A stretch of 64,000 nt of DNA from Prostheceraeus crozeri (Eukaryota; Platyhelminthes; Polycladida; Euryleptidae), in NCBI GenBank assembly GCA_907163375.1, contig CAJQUW010002106.1:124001-188000 (forward strand), read 5' to 3'. Both the position numbers and the translations under genes were made by a program. This document shows positions 33,839 through 45,389 of this stretch, one piece after another. The notes below the pieces were generated by a model that had not been told where the DNA came from, made no database searches, and saw only the letters and a program-made list of their open reading frames with translations. Within the stretch, counting starts at the first letter, position 1; each line of letters opens with the position of its first letter.

Positions 33839-35842
33839 TTAGTAGTAGCAGTGTATTTTATTGATCAAATAGAAATCAGGAAATACATCTTGACATGCAA
33901 AGTGAAATGCATAGATATTGCAATGGCAAAGAGGAACACGGAACTTTTTAGAAAGATGGAGCACAGGAGGCACACACGAATGAAGCGGGTGAAATTCATC
34001 TTTCGATACAAGAGTCCACAGGCTCGTAGCGATATGTACACGTCGGTCAGGAAGAATAGTTCGAGTACAAGAACACGACCAATTTTGACTATCGTATTCC
34101 CTGTACATAATACTATGTGCACGGTTATGTATTTTCCTCAGCATCTTGGCTTGCTTGTCATTTAGTCCCACAAATAAAGGGCAGCAGTATTCCATCATTG
34201 ATCTCACAATTGCTATATACACTCTGTGAAGATCGTCAAGCGAACTTACTTACGAAGCGGTCTCAACTTACGAAGAATATGAAGTCTCTGACTGCATTTA
34301 CAGCGTAGGTATTCAACGTGAGCGTCCCAGTTCAGTCTATTGTTGAATACTACTCCCAGCAGTTTCATAGTTGTAACTTGAGGAATGGTCGTGGGCTTTG
34401 GTAAATCGGGTTACAAGCAAATTGGGTTACGGGTTACAAGCAAAAATTTTGATTTCTTGGTATTCACCACTAGATTGTTCGCGCTGGACCAACGAATGAA
34501 ATTCTTAATTTCCAACTCAATTAGTTCGTGAATTTTTTCCTTTGATCTTGAATGCAATGGCAAGACCAGCGTCACGTCATCCGCATATTTGACCACAGCA
34601 GTGTTTTGAATTGCCGGAGAAAAATCGAAGATGAAAGAGCAAAATAAGCTCGGCCCGAGGACTGAGCCTTGCGGAACACCTCTTCTTATTGGTATGCCAC
34701 GGGACAAGGTACTTTCTAGCCTAACGACTGCCTTTCTATCTTCAAAGTAGCTCTGAAGCCAACGCAGAAACCCACTTGGAAATTGAAAGTCTGCAAGTTT
34801 TCTAATAATAGCATCGTAAGTAATAGAATCGAATGCATGTGACAAATCGAAACTTAAAATACAAACTCCAAAATAAGACTTATCATCGTAGATTTTGGCG
34901 GCTGAGTCAAAAATGCTAATGAGAGCAGTGGTTGTAGAACAGTGTGGACGAAATCCATGCTGCTCATGACCAAAAGACCGCTCGAATAAAGGACGGATAT
35001 CATCCAATATAGCACGTTCCAGTAGCTTTGCTGGCAAAGGTAGAAGCGAAATGTAACGCAAGTTATTTATCTCTGCTGGCGATGTCTTGGGAATGGGCGA
35101 AATAATACAAGTTTTCCATACTGTTCGGACTTGTCCAGTTAGTATAGAGTGATTTAAAATAATTGACAAAGGCTCAGCAATAACATCTGCAAGCGAAGAG
35201 TAAATTTCTGAGGTTATGCCATCAGTGCCAGAAGATTTTTTCGCTGAATACTTTTGAAGAAAAACTTTAACCCGCGATTCAGGATCCAACTTATTGTCCT
35301 TTCTCGTCGGGAAACTTTGCAATATCAGTGAGCGTCAAGTCATCACATAAACGGGAAACGTTTAATTGATTGAGATCACCACAAATTATTTGGTGATAAT
35401 GCGGTTTGCGTGAAATAAAATTGTCAATAATATGCACAATATGGTCATGAACAGCATTTAGGTCAGAAACGGTTCATACTGAGGGAGGCACATAGATACA
35501 AATACATATAATAGAGAATGTGCAAATGTCAAGGATCAAACACTCCACATTACTGATCTCGTCATACTGAGAAGAAATGTTTTCGAAATGTACTTGGTCT
35601 TGTATATACATGGCAACTCCGCCTCCACGTCGTGAACTTCGATCAGCTCTACATATTACATAGCCAGGTATGTTGATAAAAAACGAATCCACTGACGAAT
35701 GAAGCCAAGTCTCCGAGATGCCAATAATGTTTGGTTTCTTTATTTCTGTGGCAACATTAAATTCGTCGAATTTGGGGAGAAGAGATTGGGCGTTCAATAG
35801 CATAATGCTGGGGAAGATTCTGTGATCAGGTAAAATCTCCAT
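33839..35842 (-). mobile_element. LINE ORF2 (CR1/Jockey-like), internally deleted
   Basis: ORF2 starts at ATG 35842-35840. The endonuclease part includes IMLLNAQSLLPKFDEF, IIGISETWLHSSVD and RRGGGVAMYIQDQV. Reading reaches IICGDLNQLNVSRLCDDLTL and then jumps to the reverse transcriptase linker (AKKSSGTDGITSEIYSSLAD), so the rest of the endonuclease is deleted. The polymerase has VCILSFDLSHAFDSI, RRGVPQGSVLGPSLFC and VVKYADDVTLVLPL, then LLGVVFNNRLNWDAHVE and, in another frame, YIAIVRSMMEYCCPLFVGLN. Frame changes occur near 35474, 35320, 34410 and 34225. Active-site motifs look intact. Confidence 0.8.
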
Positions 35843-36645
35843 CAAAAATTTTGCGAATATCCACGATCAGTATTCGATACCACACGACCATACCTAATGC
35901 GTACATCCTCTCCCTGATTTCGTCTCCGTTTTAATTCTTCATATAGCAATTTTTGCTTCATTCTCTGGAATTTTGTCAGATCGGGGCTAATATACACGTG
36001 TTTAAACTCTTCAAAGCGTCGAAGATCTTTGGAGCTCCTTAGCAGCGTACTTCGCAATTCCGAATCCTTCAATTTAAACTTAAGTAATCTAGGCTTGTGA
36101 CGAATAATTTTACCAATCCTTGAGATGTCAGAGATGTCAAATGGATCGAGGTCAGAGCCACCAAGCGTGTGGATAAGATTGCAAATAGATGTCTTATCCT
36201 TCTGCTTTCTTTCATCAACAGATCTCTGAAGTTGTTCTGGAAGACCTGAGATAACGAGGAATTGCCTCTTCTGTAATCGCAATTCTGTTTCTTCAATGAC
36301 CGATTCACATATGGTACTTTGTGAAGCTTTAAGCTCATCGTACTTGTTTTTTAGTATCGCATTTTCATTCTTTAATTCTACCATGGTGTGAAAAACAGAC
36401 TCGATTCTTGAAGTCAAAGGTTGAAGATATTTGATAAGCAAACTTTCAACTGTTTGCTCAATCGACACAGAAGCCTGCTCATTTGGGGTAGGCTGTGCAA
36501 TAGAATTATTTGCAACAATTTGAAGCTGTTTCCGCAATTCCAGGACGGTTTGGACTAAGTCTTTCTTATTCACTTTATTAGTTCTCAAGAGTTCCTCCTC
36601 AGGCATGAGGACAATTTCGTTTACAGTAGCCATCTCAAAATTCAA
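35842..36645 (-). CDS. LINE ORF1 protein, intact frame of about 264-267 residues
   Basis: The likely start is the second Met (MATVNEIVLMPEEELLRTN), 12 bases inside the open frame. A coiled-coil stretch (VELKNENAILKNKYDELKAS) is followed by the RNA-binding core typical of two-ORF LINEs: RQFLVISGLPEQLQRS, SDISRIGKIIRHKPRLLKFK and HVYISPDLTKFQRMKQKLLY. It acts as the RNA chaperone that packages LINE RNA. Its TGA stop overlaps the ORF2 ATG by one base (TGATG at 35844-35840), a stop-start arrangement that suggests coupled translation. No internal stop, unlike ORF2. Confidence 0.8.
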   Translation of the reverse strand: MNFEMATVNEIVLMPEEELLRTNKVNKKDLVQTVLELRKQLQIVANNSIAQPTPNEQASVSIEQTVESLLIKYLQPLTSRIESVFHTMVELKNENAILKNKYDELKASQSTICESVIEETELRLQKRQFLVISGLPEQLQRSVDERKQKDKTSICNLIHTLGGSDLDPFDISDISRIGKIIRHKPRLLKFKLKDSELRSTLLRSSKDLRRFEEFKHVYISPDLTKFQRMKQKLLYEELKRRRNQGEDVRIRYGRVVSNTDRGYSQNF

Positions 36646-36672
36646 AGACTACAAAATGTCACGAACCCTCAC

Positions 36673-36726
36673 AGATTCGAACCCTCGCCCTCTGGACGTT
36701 CGCCTTGATCTTTCCGCTAACGACCA
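36673..36726 (-). promoter_or_regulatory. tRNA-like A and B boxes upstream of LINE ORF1
   Basis: Reading the minus strand, TAGCGGAAAG (36719-36710) fits a Pol III A box and GGTTCGAATCT (36683-36673) a B box, 26 bases apart, roughly tRNA-like. The sequence between (AAGGCGAACGTCCAGAGGGC) also resembles the variable-arm side of a Leu/Ser tRNA. It lies directly upstream of ORF1 in the LINE 5' UTR. It could be an internal promoter, a tRNA-derived 5' end or coincidence. Confidence 0.35.
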
Positions 36727-37035
36727 CAGACACCGCAAACGTTGGCCAAGCACTAGATCTTCTTGTTCAAAGAATTGGAAAATCACGTGCGTGCACTGCC
36801 CGTGTTTGCGAAATGACGTGTGCTTTTGTGACACACTTACTTCTATCAGCCGCTTGCGCAAATCAATATGAACAACACTCAAATGGCAATGGAGGAAAGA
36901 AAAAGGACGACGATCGTAGGTAATCCGCTATCAATGAATAGATGAAAACCAGGCAAGCACATATAGGAAGTGATGACACCCATATGACCGAAAACACGAT
37001 GAAAATTGATGGCTGGGAACCGAAGATTCAAAGAA

Positions 37036-38488
37036 TACAGTAGAATTCGCATATATCGGCGCCTCAAGGGACAGACGAAAACCGCCGATATACGCGAACT
37101 CCCTAAATTTTGAAGTTTTGTGAAATCTACACGAGCTCTGAGATCATGCCATGCATCATACAATGTATATACGTGTATTGACTCATGAATTATTGCGTTG
37201 CTATACTTAAATACATGTACATATTGACTTATTGGGCACTACTGCAGTTTAGTGCACCCTCTATGAAAGAGACGGAAACGCGCCTACTGCAGTTTAGTGC
37301 ACCCTAAAACAACGGCGCATTCTCCCGCTAACGATGACTACGCACATTACTCCGAAGCGCGCGCTCGGTGTAATGTGCGAAGACGAAGACGAAGACACAA
37401 AGACATTTATAACTATAGGGAAGAACGAACGGCATTCATTATGTTGATTAAATCATGTTGTTCTCACATGCATTTTAGGGTGCACTAAACTGCAGTAGGG
37501 GTAAAAGAGGGTGCACTAAACTGCAGTAGTGCCGACTTATTGTCCAACATGTACAGTGCATGCACATGTAATTGTGTCTATGTATTCAATAGATATCTAA
37601 AAATTGTGCCTCTCTGAACTGATGCTTGCAACGTAAGTATCGCAATCCGGATATCACTATGTTTGTCAAAAACTGAGTATGCTTTTTGAATCAAGAAGAT
37701 TGAAGCTTCTTCATGCCTACATGCTTACCTGCTATATGAAGCACAAAACAAAGAAGAGTATGCATAAATCAAGACGCTGCTAAGAATCACGTGCAGGCGA
37801 AGCCAGCCAATCGAAGTCAATCAAGACGCTGCTAAGAGTCACGTGCAGGCGAAACCATAGAGATGGATGGGGTGGCGAGCCGCTTTCTGTCTAGAGAGAA
37901 GACATGCATCGAACTCAACAATGTTTTCGACGGTAGCTTGTGCTCCTTTGATGACGCAACAGTCACTAAGTCAGGTCTGACAATAGCATCGTAGGTGAAG
38001 GCGTTAACAATGCAATCATCACGTCGAATGAAAGACTAATTATGTGAGAATTATCAGTGAGATACAGTGGCAAGCCTACTTATCTTTCCTCGGCTACTAG
38101 ATTCTACAATTTTGATCAAACCGCCAAACATGATCGAGATGAATTGTAGAAGATCTAAATTTTCACATGCCACTAGAATAGTTCGAATCGGATAGTCCTA
38201 ACAGAATCTACAGCCATCCGCGTCCACATATACTGTCATTCTAATGACTCTTCTAGGCAAAACACATCGCTTGAGGATTACCAGGAAATCCGCCGTTATA
38301 AACGAACTTTTTTCTGTCAGGGACAGCGAAAATGCGCCGATATAGGCGAATCGCCGATATAGCCGAAGCCGATATAAGCGAACTCGATTATATGGAAAAG
38401 ATAGAGATTTTTGCCGGGACAAAAAGAAACCGCCGATATAGACGAACCGCCGATATAGCCGAAGCCGATAAATGCGAATTCTACTGTA
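37036..38488. mobile_element. Pogo-like element, 1.45 kb
   Basis: Begins CAGTAGAATTCGCATATATC at 37038 and ends with the mirror word AATTCTACTG at 38486, with TA on both sides, the target duplication of Tc1/mariner/pogo. Both ends carry GCCGATATA words, few on the left and about eight on the right (38333-38470). No transposase frame is visible; the long frames at 38.2-38.9 kb are translations of the repeats. It is non-autonomous, with another element inserted at 37235-37533. Confidence 0.7.
37226..37542. mobile_element. 299-bp Mutator-like MITE inside the pogo-like element
   Basis: Body 37235-37533, starting GGCACTACTGCAGTTTAGTG and ending in its exact reverse complement, flanked by the identical 9-bp duplication GACTTATTG (37226-37234 and 37534-37542). 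A 9-bp duplication is typical of Mutator-like elements. The unit CTGCAGTTTAGTGCACCCT occurs twice at each end, in opposite orientation. The centre (about 37340-37382) is a strong hairpin: CGCACATTAC pairs with GTAATGTGCG, with GCGCGC at the loop. Confidence 0.85.
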
Positions 38489-38699
38489 TTTGTAGGACAA
38501 TGCAGAGCTTCCAGACAAACGACCGACCGACAACGTGATAGGTGAAGAAGTGCCAATTTTAACGTAATTGGCAATTCGGGTATTTCGAATGGAATTCGTA
38601 TAATCTTCATATGGCTCTGAAAGATTGCTCTTCGCTTCCTCTTGCTCTTGGTGAACTTTTGGTTGGCGTCTACTTTATCCCTCATCACAGCAGCATGCA

Positions 38700-39368
38700 A
38701 ACGTCTAAATTCAAAGCATTTTAGCTTTTGTATGACGATCAAGCGCAGAAAATTTTGAAACACTGCCCAACAAGATGGCTGGAAGCAATAATTATCTTTG
38801 TCAGCGGGACTTGCTGACTGGTAGTCCATTGGCAACGAAAACAGGGAAATAATGTCCAGACTGAAACATTCGCACAAAGCAGAATTCTACGAGTGCATCC
38901 GCAAGTTTTATGCCACTGTTGTTGCATACGCCTGGAAAAGGTTTCCTTTAGTAGATGAATGAGGTGCTGAAGTTGCGGATGCAATCTTCGAACACTACCT
39001 TTTCCGATGTGGAAATCTTCCTTTCTCGAATTCGCAACGTCTGTTCCTTGGAGGAGCTCAGGGATGCTTTTCGGCAACATCATGCTTTTGAACTTCCCGT
39101 GACCGATGATCTCCGATGTGATGAAGTCTGGCATCAACTTTGGTTATGGAAAACTCCAGTAGATGGTTGCCGACCCTGCGAGAAGCTGGCAGTAATTATG
39201 CTAGGAAGTTTAGCCATTCCTCACAGTTACGCGGATGCAGAACAAGTCTTAAGCATGGTTCGAAAGAACGGTACTGAGACTCGGTCCGGCATGTCCAATG
39301 AAACTTTGGAGAGCCTTTTGATGTTAAAAATAGGATCCGAGCACCTGCTGACAACAGAATTTTTTTAA
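38700..39368 (+). pseudogene. hAT transposase remnant
   Basis: The first part reads AQKILKHCPTRWLE, the conserved CPTRW segment of a hAT group; the middle is deleted or shifted. The open frame at 38955-39368 then gives FELPVTDDLRCDEVWHQLW, IMLGSLAIPHSYADAEQVLS and MVRKNGTETRSGMSNETLES, the C-terminal dimerisation region (PHSxAxxExxxS then LxxxL). The frame ends at TAA before an A-rich tract. The same general group as the copy at 55.5 kb, but a separate insertion. No terminal repeats identified. Confidence 0.6.
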
Positions 39369-40775
39369 AAAAAGTGCTAGAGGCAACTTGCGTCTCTCTT
39401 CATTCCTCGCAGTAGGCTAGGTTAAACTCAACGAGGCAAATACAGAGTGATTAGATATTAGTCGTCTGTTTTTTGGATTTTGTAGTAAAAGTCATGTTTT
39501 TCTATCTTAACACGAGAGTTGTTCGTTTTTACTTTGCTTTTAACAACATAATTGTCTTACTCAATCCTGCAACGTCGTACACATAGAATGTATTTGAGTT
39601 TTGTTTTATAGGGTGTCCTGATGCTTCATGCCAACTGCTGTCTTTTTCCTTGCGAATTGCAATATTGTTTCTTCTTATTTTTCTACTGAAATATTTTTAT
39701 TCGGCCTACAATCTCTTATTATTGTCTGATTTGGCAGATTTTGATACAAGCTAATGTACCGTAAAGATATTTAAGGCAGTCTGTCTTATTTGATTATCAA
39801 TCAATACTAAGGATTTCATCGACTTCGAGATGAACGCGATGCAAAATAACGATAGACAAAACATTGTCGTGGTATCAAGGCTTCTCTCCTCTTCTTTTCA
39901 GGATGCACATCAGACATCAAGTAAAGGAAGCAGGAGGCGATGTTGTCACAAATAATTTATAAGATAGCGTCGACGTCGTAGTTGACTAAAAAACAAAACA
40001 CTGATTTCGGCTACACGGGACCCTGACAGACTAGTTGGTTGCATTTTTACAAGGTGACCATCCAGATGCAGTCACACCTTATATGTTGCCTTTACTAGTC
40101 TTTAACGTTCAAGCAAGTATAGTTTATCACTCGAACATTTGATTGCATTATACACGATAATTTCATAAATGGTTGATCTGACAGCATGCACTTCAGCTTT
40201 TACTCGAGGCCTATATTCACGTGTTTCTTTGCAATGAGACAGGGACTTACAGACTAAATGATATAAGAAATGAACTCCTTACATAGGCCTACAATGAAGT
40301 CTTGAACTGTATTTTATGGTGCTGTTCGCGATGTTATGATTTTTTGCGTCTTACAAGCGATCGAAATTTGTCCCGGTTTGGGCTGCGCTAATGTTGACAA
40401 GTCTGGAGTTGGGTAGGAGAAAACATGTCAACGAAACTTATGCTACTACGATGATTAATGCCCCATCAGGACAAGCATTGGTGCTATCTCTCTTTCTATG
40501 CAGGTTGATTTTTTAATTTCTATGTGACTCGCATTGTTCCTGGTCATTTTTATAGATTGAATTCACTAAAATAAAACTTCAAAATTAATGAAAGATAAAA
40601 TGTTGATGTTTGAGGCGTCTGTAACTTTGTTTCTTTTAATTGATAACTGATGGGTCAGAATTTCTTAAGCCATTTGGCATATTCAACTTTGTAAAGTCGG
40701 CATGAACTTTGACAAACCGGTACTCAAGTTAGACAATTGATATGGATTATTTAACAACTTGCATTCACTATTGTC
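39369..40775. other. Spacer upstream of the Naiad element
   Basis: AT-rich, only short frames. It may include the 5' untranslated part of the Penelope-like element, but I found no terminal repeat copy. An in-frame TAA lies at 40752-40754, which supports the ATG at 40776 as the start. Confidence 0.35.
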
Positions 40776-43472
40776 ATGCATAAGATATACATATCTTTGA
40801 ATACCGAAAATTGCTACGAAAGTTTCAGTACAGGCAACCGGTTTATCTTTGATCAGCCAGGTGTTTTTACTTGTAAAAGTAGAAATGTTATTTATCTTAT
40901 ATCATGTAGCAGATGTGGAATGCAATATGTAGGACAGACAAAGCAACCGCTACATTGTAGATTAAATGGTCATCGTCATTCAGTATTAAAAGGTCACTTA
41001 AACACATATCTTAGCAATCACTTTAAGCAAGATCATCATTCTTGGACTGATGTTGAATTGCAAATTATTGATCATGTTGATGACAATATATACATATCAC
41101 CGGAAGAGATAAACAGAGAGCTCAACCGCAAGGAAGACATGCATATCAAGATGCTCAATACCTTATACCCCTTGGGTTTGAATGATAGAGTTTTGGGAGG
41201 TGGATGTGTATCTCAGCAGTCCATATCCAATGATCAATTTTTTAGTTATCCGATTAGCAGACGAAAAAGGAGTCACGGAATAAGAAAATCGGGTAGAAAA
41301 AGCTCAGGTATTATGGAACTTGACAATACCTATCAAGAATTACAAGATTCTTTTGAGACGCGTAGGATGTCAAGGTTTTATCATCATCTAAAATCTCTCC
41401 CTAAAACTATGCTAAGAGCCATTCTAGGCAAGACAAGGGATGAGGCAAACATGATGACATTTGTACTAACAGCATACATTCAAAATAAACTTAACCTAGA
41501 CTCGGAGAACAAAAATGTAAAAGAACGAGCAACCATAATTATCCCGTTCGAATCTCAGACAATAGACTCACTCAATCTCATGTCTATATTCTGCGATCAC
41601 AGTGTGTGCAAGCTAATTCCAAGCACAATTCAAGAACGTTATCCACCGAAAATATTCTATAAATTAGATAAACCCACTGCATTGAAGTTTTGCAATTATG
41701 GGCGTTTTTTGAATAACCTAAAGTTTCAGGATGTGATGCACATCATGAACAATCCATGCTCATGTAGCAAGAGGCAATCTTTTGTTTACCCACATTATGG
41801 TCACGTAATAACGGGTGATCTGGATATTGTGGATGATGAAGACTTACGTCAACTCTTCAGTTTTGGTACCAAACACAGAATCCCCAAAAGCCTTAGTTGG
41901 AGTGCCATAACAACTCAAATTAGTAATTCATTAGATGAGCATATTACAAAAATAAGTAAGAAAGAGAGGCTTGAGGCTACTTTATTCTCAGCGTGGAAAT
42001 CAAGAATCATGGCACTGATTAAAGATCGAATATATCTTGCCAAGAAATCCTCGAATAGATTTCGCGCACACAGTAATCGACACAAGATTAATGCCAAAAT
42101 GGGTAAAAATCTGAAAGAATTGCAGAATGACGTCATAATTACGCCAGTTGATAAAGCATCTAATAATTATGCCTTTATTTGCAAAAAGTTTTATCTCCAA
42201 ATTCTCTTAGCCGAGTTGGGAATTGATATTTCCACCTCGAACATATCGGGTAATGATACCTATGGTCCAGAGCAAATTTTAGCGCAGAATGTAATTGAGC
42301 AACACACAACAATTATGAAAAGCGAGTTTAAACTATCTGTCTGTGAAAAAGACAGAAAATTACCAAAATTATATTGGATTCCAAAATTTCACAAAACTCC
42401 ATGCAAATTTAGATTCATAGCAGGAGCACGACAATGCACATCGAAAAAGCTTTCCATCAAAGTAAATTCAGCCTTAAGTATTTTGCGTGACAATTTTCAG
42501 AGATATTGTATGGCAATTAAGAGAAACAGCGGTTTCGATTGCTTCTGGAGTATAAAGTCCACACAAGAATTTCTACACAGATTAAATTCGACACAAGTTC
42601 ATTCATTGCAAGTTTTCGATTTTTCAACCTTATATACGAATCTTGATCAAAAATTGATTGAAGATCACATATTCGCTATTATGGATTTGGTGTTTAATTC
42701 CTCAAATAGAAAATTTATTTGCATTGGATATGATAAGTCCTTTTGCTCAATGAAAAAATATAGTGGTTATCACTGTTTTGATAAACAGAAGTTAAAAGAA
42801 GCCATACATTTCCTATTATCACAGACCTACGTCACATTCGGTAATTTAGTTTTCAGGCAGATTAAAGGCATTCCAATGGGAGGAAATTCTACTCCACTCC
42901 TAGCTGACATATTCCTCTTACACTGCGAATATATTTTTATGCAAAATTTGATAAAGACTAAGAAATATCATTTAGCACGCTTGTTATCACCTACATCAAG
43001 ATACATAGACGATATATGTGTTGTCAATTATAAACACTTTAATTCGTTGATTCAAAGAATTTATCCACCTGACTTGTTGGCGGAGAGAAATGGTGATAAC
43101 AATAAAGAGGTAGTTTACCTTGATGTGAAAATACAAATCTCACAGAACAGCTTGAGAACTTCAGTATATCACAAGGTAGATGACTTCTCTTTCTCTGTGG
43201 TGCAACTGACTTTTCCAGAGAGCATGATCCCATTACAGATGGCCCTTCATGTATTCGCGTCGCAGGTAGTCAGATATTGTAGAATATGCTCGAAGTTACA
43301 AGATGCTGTACACAAAACTAACAAGACACTAAATATCATGAAATCTAGAGGTTATTCTCAGCATGACTTGATGAGTTACACAGAAAAGGCTCTCACAAGG
43401 CATAATGAATCGCTTCACAAATATGGTCTTTTCTCGGCTCGACAATTCACTTCACTCTGTGAATTTCAATGA
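40776..43472 (+). mobile_element. Intact Naiad-type Penelope-like element ORF, 898 residues
   Basis: An uninterrupted frame with permuted domains. The GIY-YIG nuclease is at the N-terminus: VIY 38-40, an inserted CSRC knuckle, YVG 51-53, catalytic Arg 62, acidic region near 118-121, Asn 136. A CxC knuckle (PCSCS, Cys 328/330) followed by HYGHVITGDLDIV comes next, then the reverse transcriptase: VITPVDKASNNYAFIC, YWIPKFHKTPCKFRFIAGA, VFDFSTLYTNLDQ, IKGIPMGGNSTPLLADIFL, the catalytic YIDD at 743-746 and VVYLDVKI. A nuclease preceding the polymerase distinguishes Naiads from canonical Penelope elements, where it follows. No in-frame TGA, so no selenocysteine sites in this copy. All catalytic motifs look intact, so it may be recently active. 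Confidence 0.88.
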
Positions 43473-44990
43473 GGCACGCGACCAACAAACGACTCACATT
43501 TTCCTTAATGCCTTGCTGCATAGGTGAATAAACGACTAACAATGACTTGTAGCCATCATATGGGGGTGGGCGGTGAAGAGTGAATACAGAGCGCTTAGCG
43601 TGGCTTACGGGAGATGAGAGAGCTCCCATTCTTAAGTCTTGATGTCTGAGGCGAAGTTTGTGTAAAGGCGGATTACATATTTATCACACAGCGATTACAT
43701 CTTTATGAGATTCGAGGATGAACAGGATCTGTTTACTTGTGGGAATCGAAAAGGCAAAGATTGATGTACAGGATTTGTTTACATGTGAGGATCGCAAAAA
43801 GCATACTGTATTTATTGATGGGATGAATTTAATGACAGGATCTGTTTACATGTGGGAAACGCAACAATTGAATGATGTCTGATTTATCTTTGTCACATAT
43901 CTTTCAAGACATATCATTACCTATTCAGTATTTTGTCAGCCACTATGTGTGGGACCCCGCTCGTCTGGGTTTGAGTGTTCAGGTTAGGGGTCGAAACACA
44001 ACTAGACGAGTACCTGCTGATGACTGACGGACTGCAGTATTATGTTTTATATCCCTTAATCGGTAGCTGAAGTAGTGGTCGATGTATTGTAATTCAAATG
44101 AAGAAATGTGGAATTACATGAAGTACTATAGTCTTAGGTATAGTGTGTATAGTTTCATTGCTTTCGGTGTAGTAGAGTGTCATTGTAGTTCTATTGTTTA
44201 CCTCCATTATCCACTTTCCACTTATCCACTTAGTGTAGTGTCAGATATAGTTCACTTGTAATCAGTGTAGTAGCATAGTTGTATTTCCATATTTTACCTC
44301 CACTTTTCCAATTTTTATTCATCGGTTTCTTGTTGTTTTATAATATCCATTTTTAATTTCCTTAACCTATGGTGACCATTGTCTTATTCTATTTCCACTA
44401 TCAGCATCTGTCGTCGGTACAGTATATTAGAAGTCTGTTTTGAACGTGTATACGGCAGTGTTTGGAATCTATGGTATTAGTATATTAACAGCAAGAATGA
44501 GTAGTATTACAAGTCTTAAGATTTCCATTTTTACCAGATATTGGGCCAAAGCTGATCAATTTTAATTCGTTGCCACGAGAAAGCTACATTGAGTTCTTTT
44601 AAGAACTGATTAATCCAATGGTTACAGTAGCATTGCCTTTGTACACTTGCGGATTGGAGAACGCCATCAGTCCTCCTTAGGACTACTTTAACTAATAATT
44701 TAAATTAGTAAGCATTATATTCTATTATAAATGGCTACTGGGATGACTTTCATCATCGTATGAGAATCTCTCCCGAAGATGGAAAACATGTGTTTTATCA
44801 ACTCCTTTAATTGATTGATAACTCTAAAAGCTATCAAATAATTGAGATCATTGTAATGACTCGCTTGCGACACCCAAAGCTTCAAAACAATCTACTTGAC
44901 GAATGACTACAAAATCTGCCTCACGAATTTTATCACGTGTCACCTCATGAATACTTTTATAGATTTAAATTCAAAGTTTCAAGAGTTGAC
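43473..44990. repeat. 3' region of the Naiad element with a three-copy motif
   Basis: The motif ACAGGATCTGTTTAC.TGTG occurs at 43722, 43768 and 43835 (about 27 bp each, spacing 46 and 67). GATTACAT.TTTAT also occurs twice just before. A stem CTCGTCT/AGACGAG spans 43968-44010. From 44060 on the DNA is AT-rich with nothing recognised. The repeats may mark the 3' untranslated part of the element. Confidence 0.45.
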
Positions 44991-45039
44991 GGTCTTTGCG
45001 CGAGGTCAGTGATTGTATCGTGTCATGAGCGCTTTCAGT

Positions 45040-45380
45040 GTCAATTTCTGGATGAAGATGATGCAGCTGTGCGTTTAATGTCTGTTAAAAGCTGAAGCAG
45101 TCTTACAAAGGATTTAGCTCGGGGGGAGAATGAGGAGATTGCTTTAAATATTCGGATTTCATGTTTTTGTAGAGCATCGACAAAGTTTTTAGGTGTACTT
45201 GTGCATTGATGCATTTTCCATGTAAATCGCACAGCTCCCATTCAAATAAAGCCGATAACTCGTTCATCAACTCCATCCACATAGTGAGCCTCTGCACTAC
45301 CAATGCAAGCCTCGTGATGAACTAAAGCTCCATTGTCATCTGCTAGAATTATGTTAGCATTGCTTCCACGAATATGACGC
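45040..45380 (-). pseudogene. Tc/mariner (IS630-type) transposase fragment
   Basis: Minus-strand frames give NIILADDNGALVHHEACI near the right end and, after a shift, LYKNMKSEYLKQSPHSPPEL followed by NPL. DDNG..VH and SP.LNPL match the second and third catalytic boxes of an IS630/Tc1 DDE domain at the right spacing. The rest is missing. Stops and frame changes present. Confidence 0.4.
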
Positions 45381-45389
45381 AGCTTTTTC

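Noticed and set aside
38198-38877. Open frames of 111 and 186 residues, minus strand
   Set aside because: Largely translations of the GCCGATATA array at the end of the pogo-like element (repeated IGFGYIG-type peptides) and of reversed hAT sequence.
40776-43472. Possible selenocysteine recoding in the Naiad ORF
   Set aside because: There is no in-frame TGA; the frame is open throughout.
43985-44035. GAAAC and CTGCTGATGACTGACGG as a possible hammerhead ribozyme of the Penelope-like element
   Set aside because: CTGATGA is present, but the GAAA box is on the wrong side at too short a distance to form the required helices.
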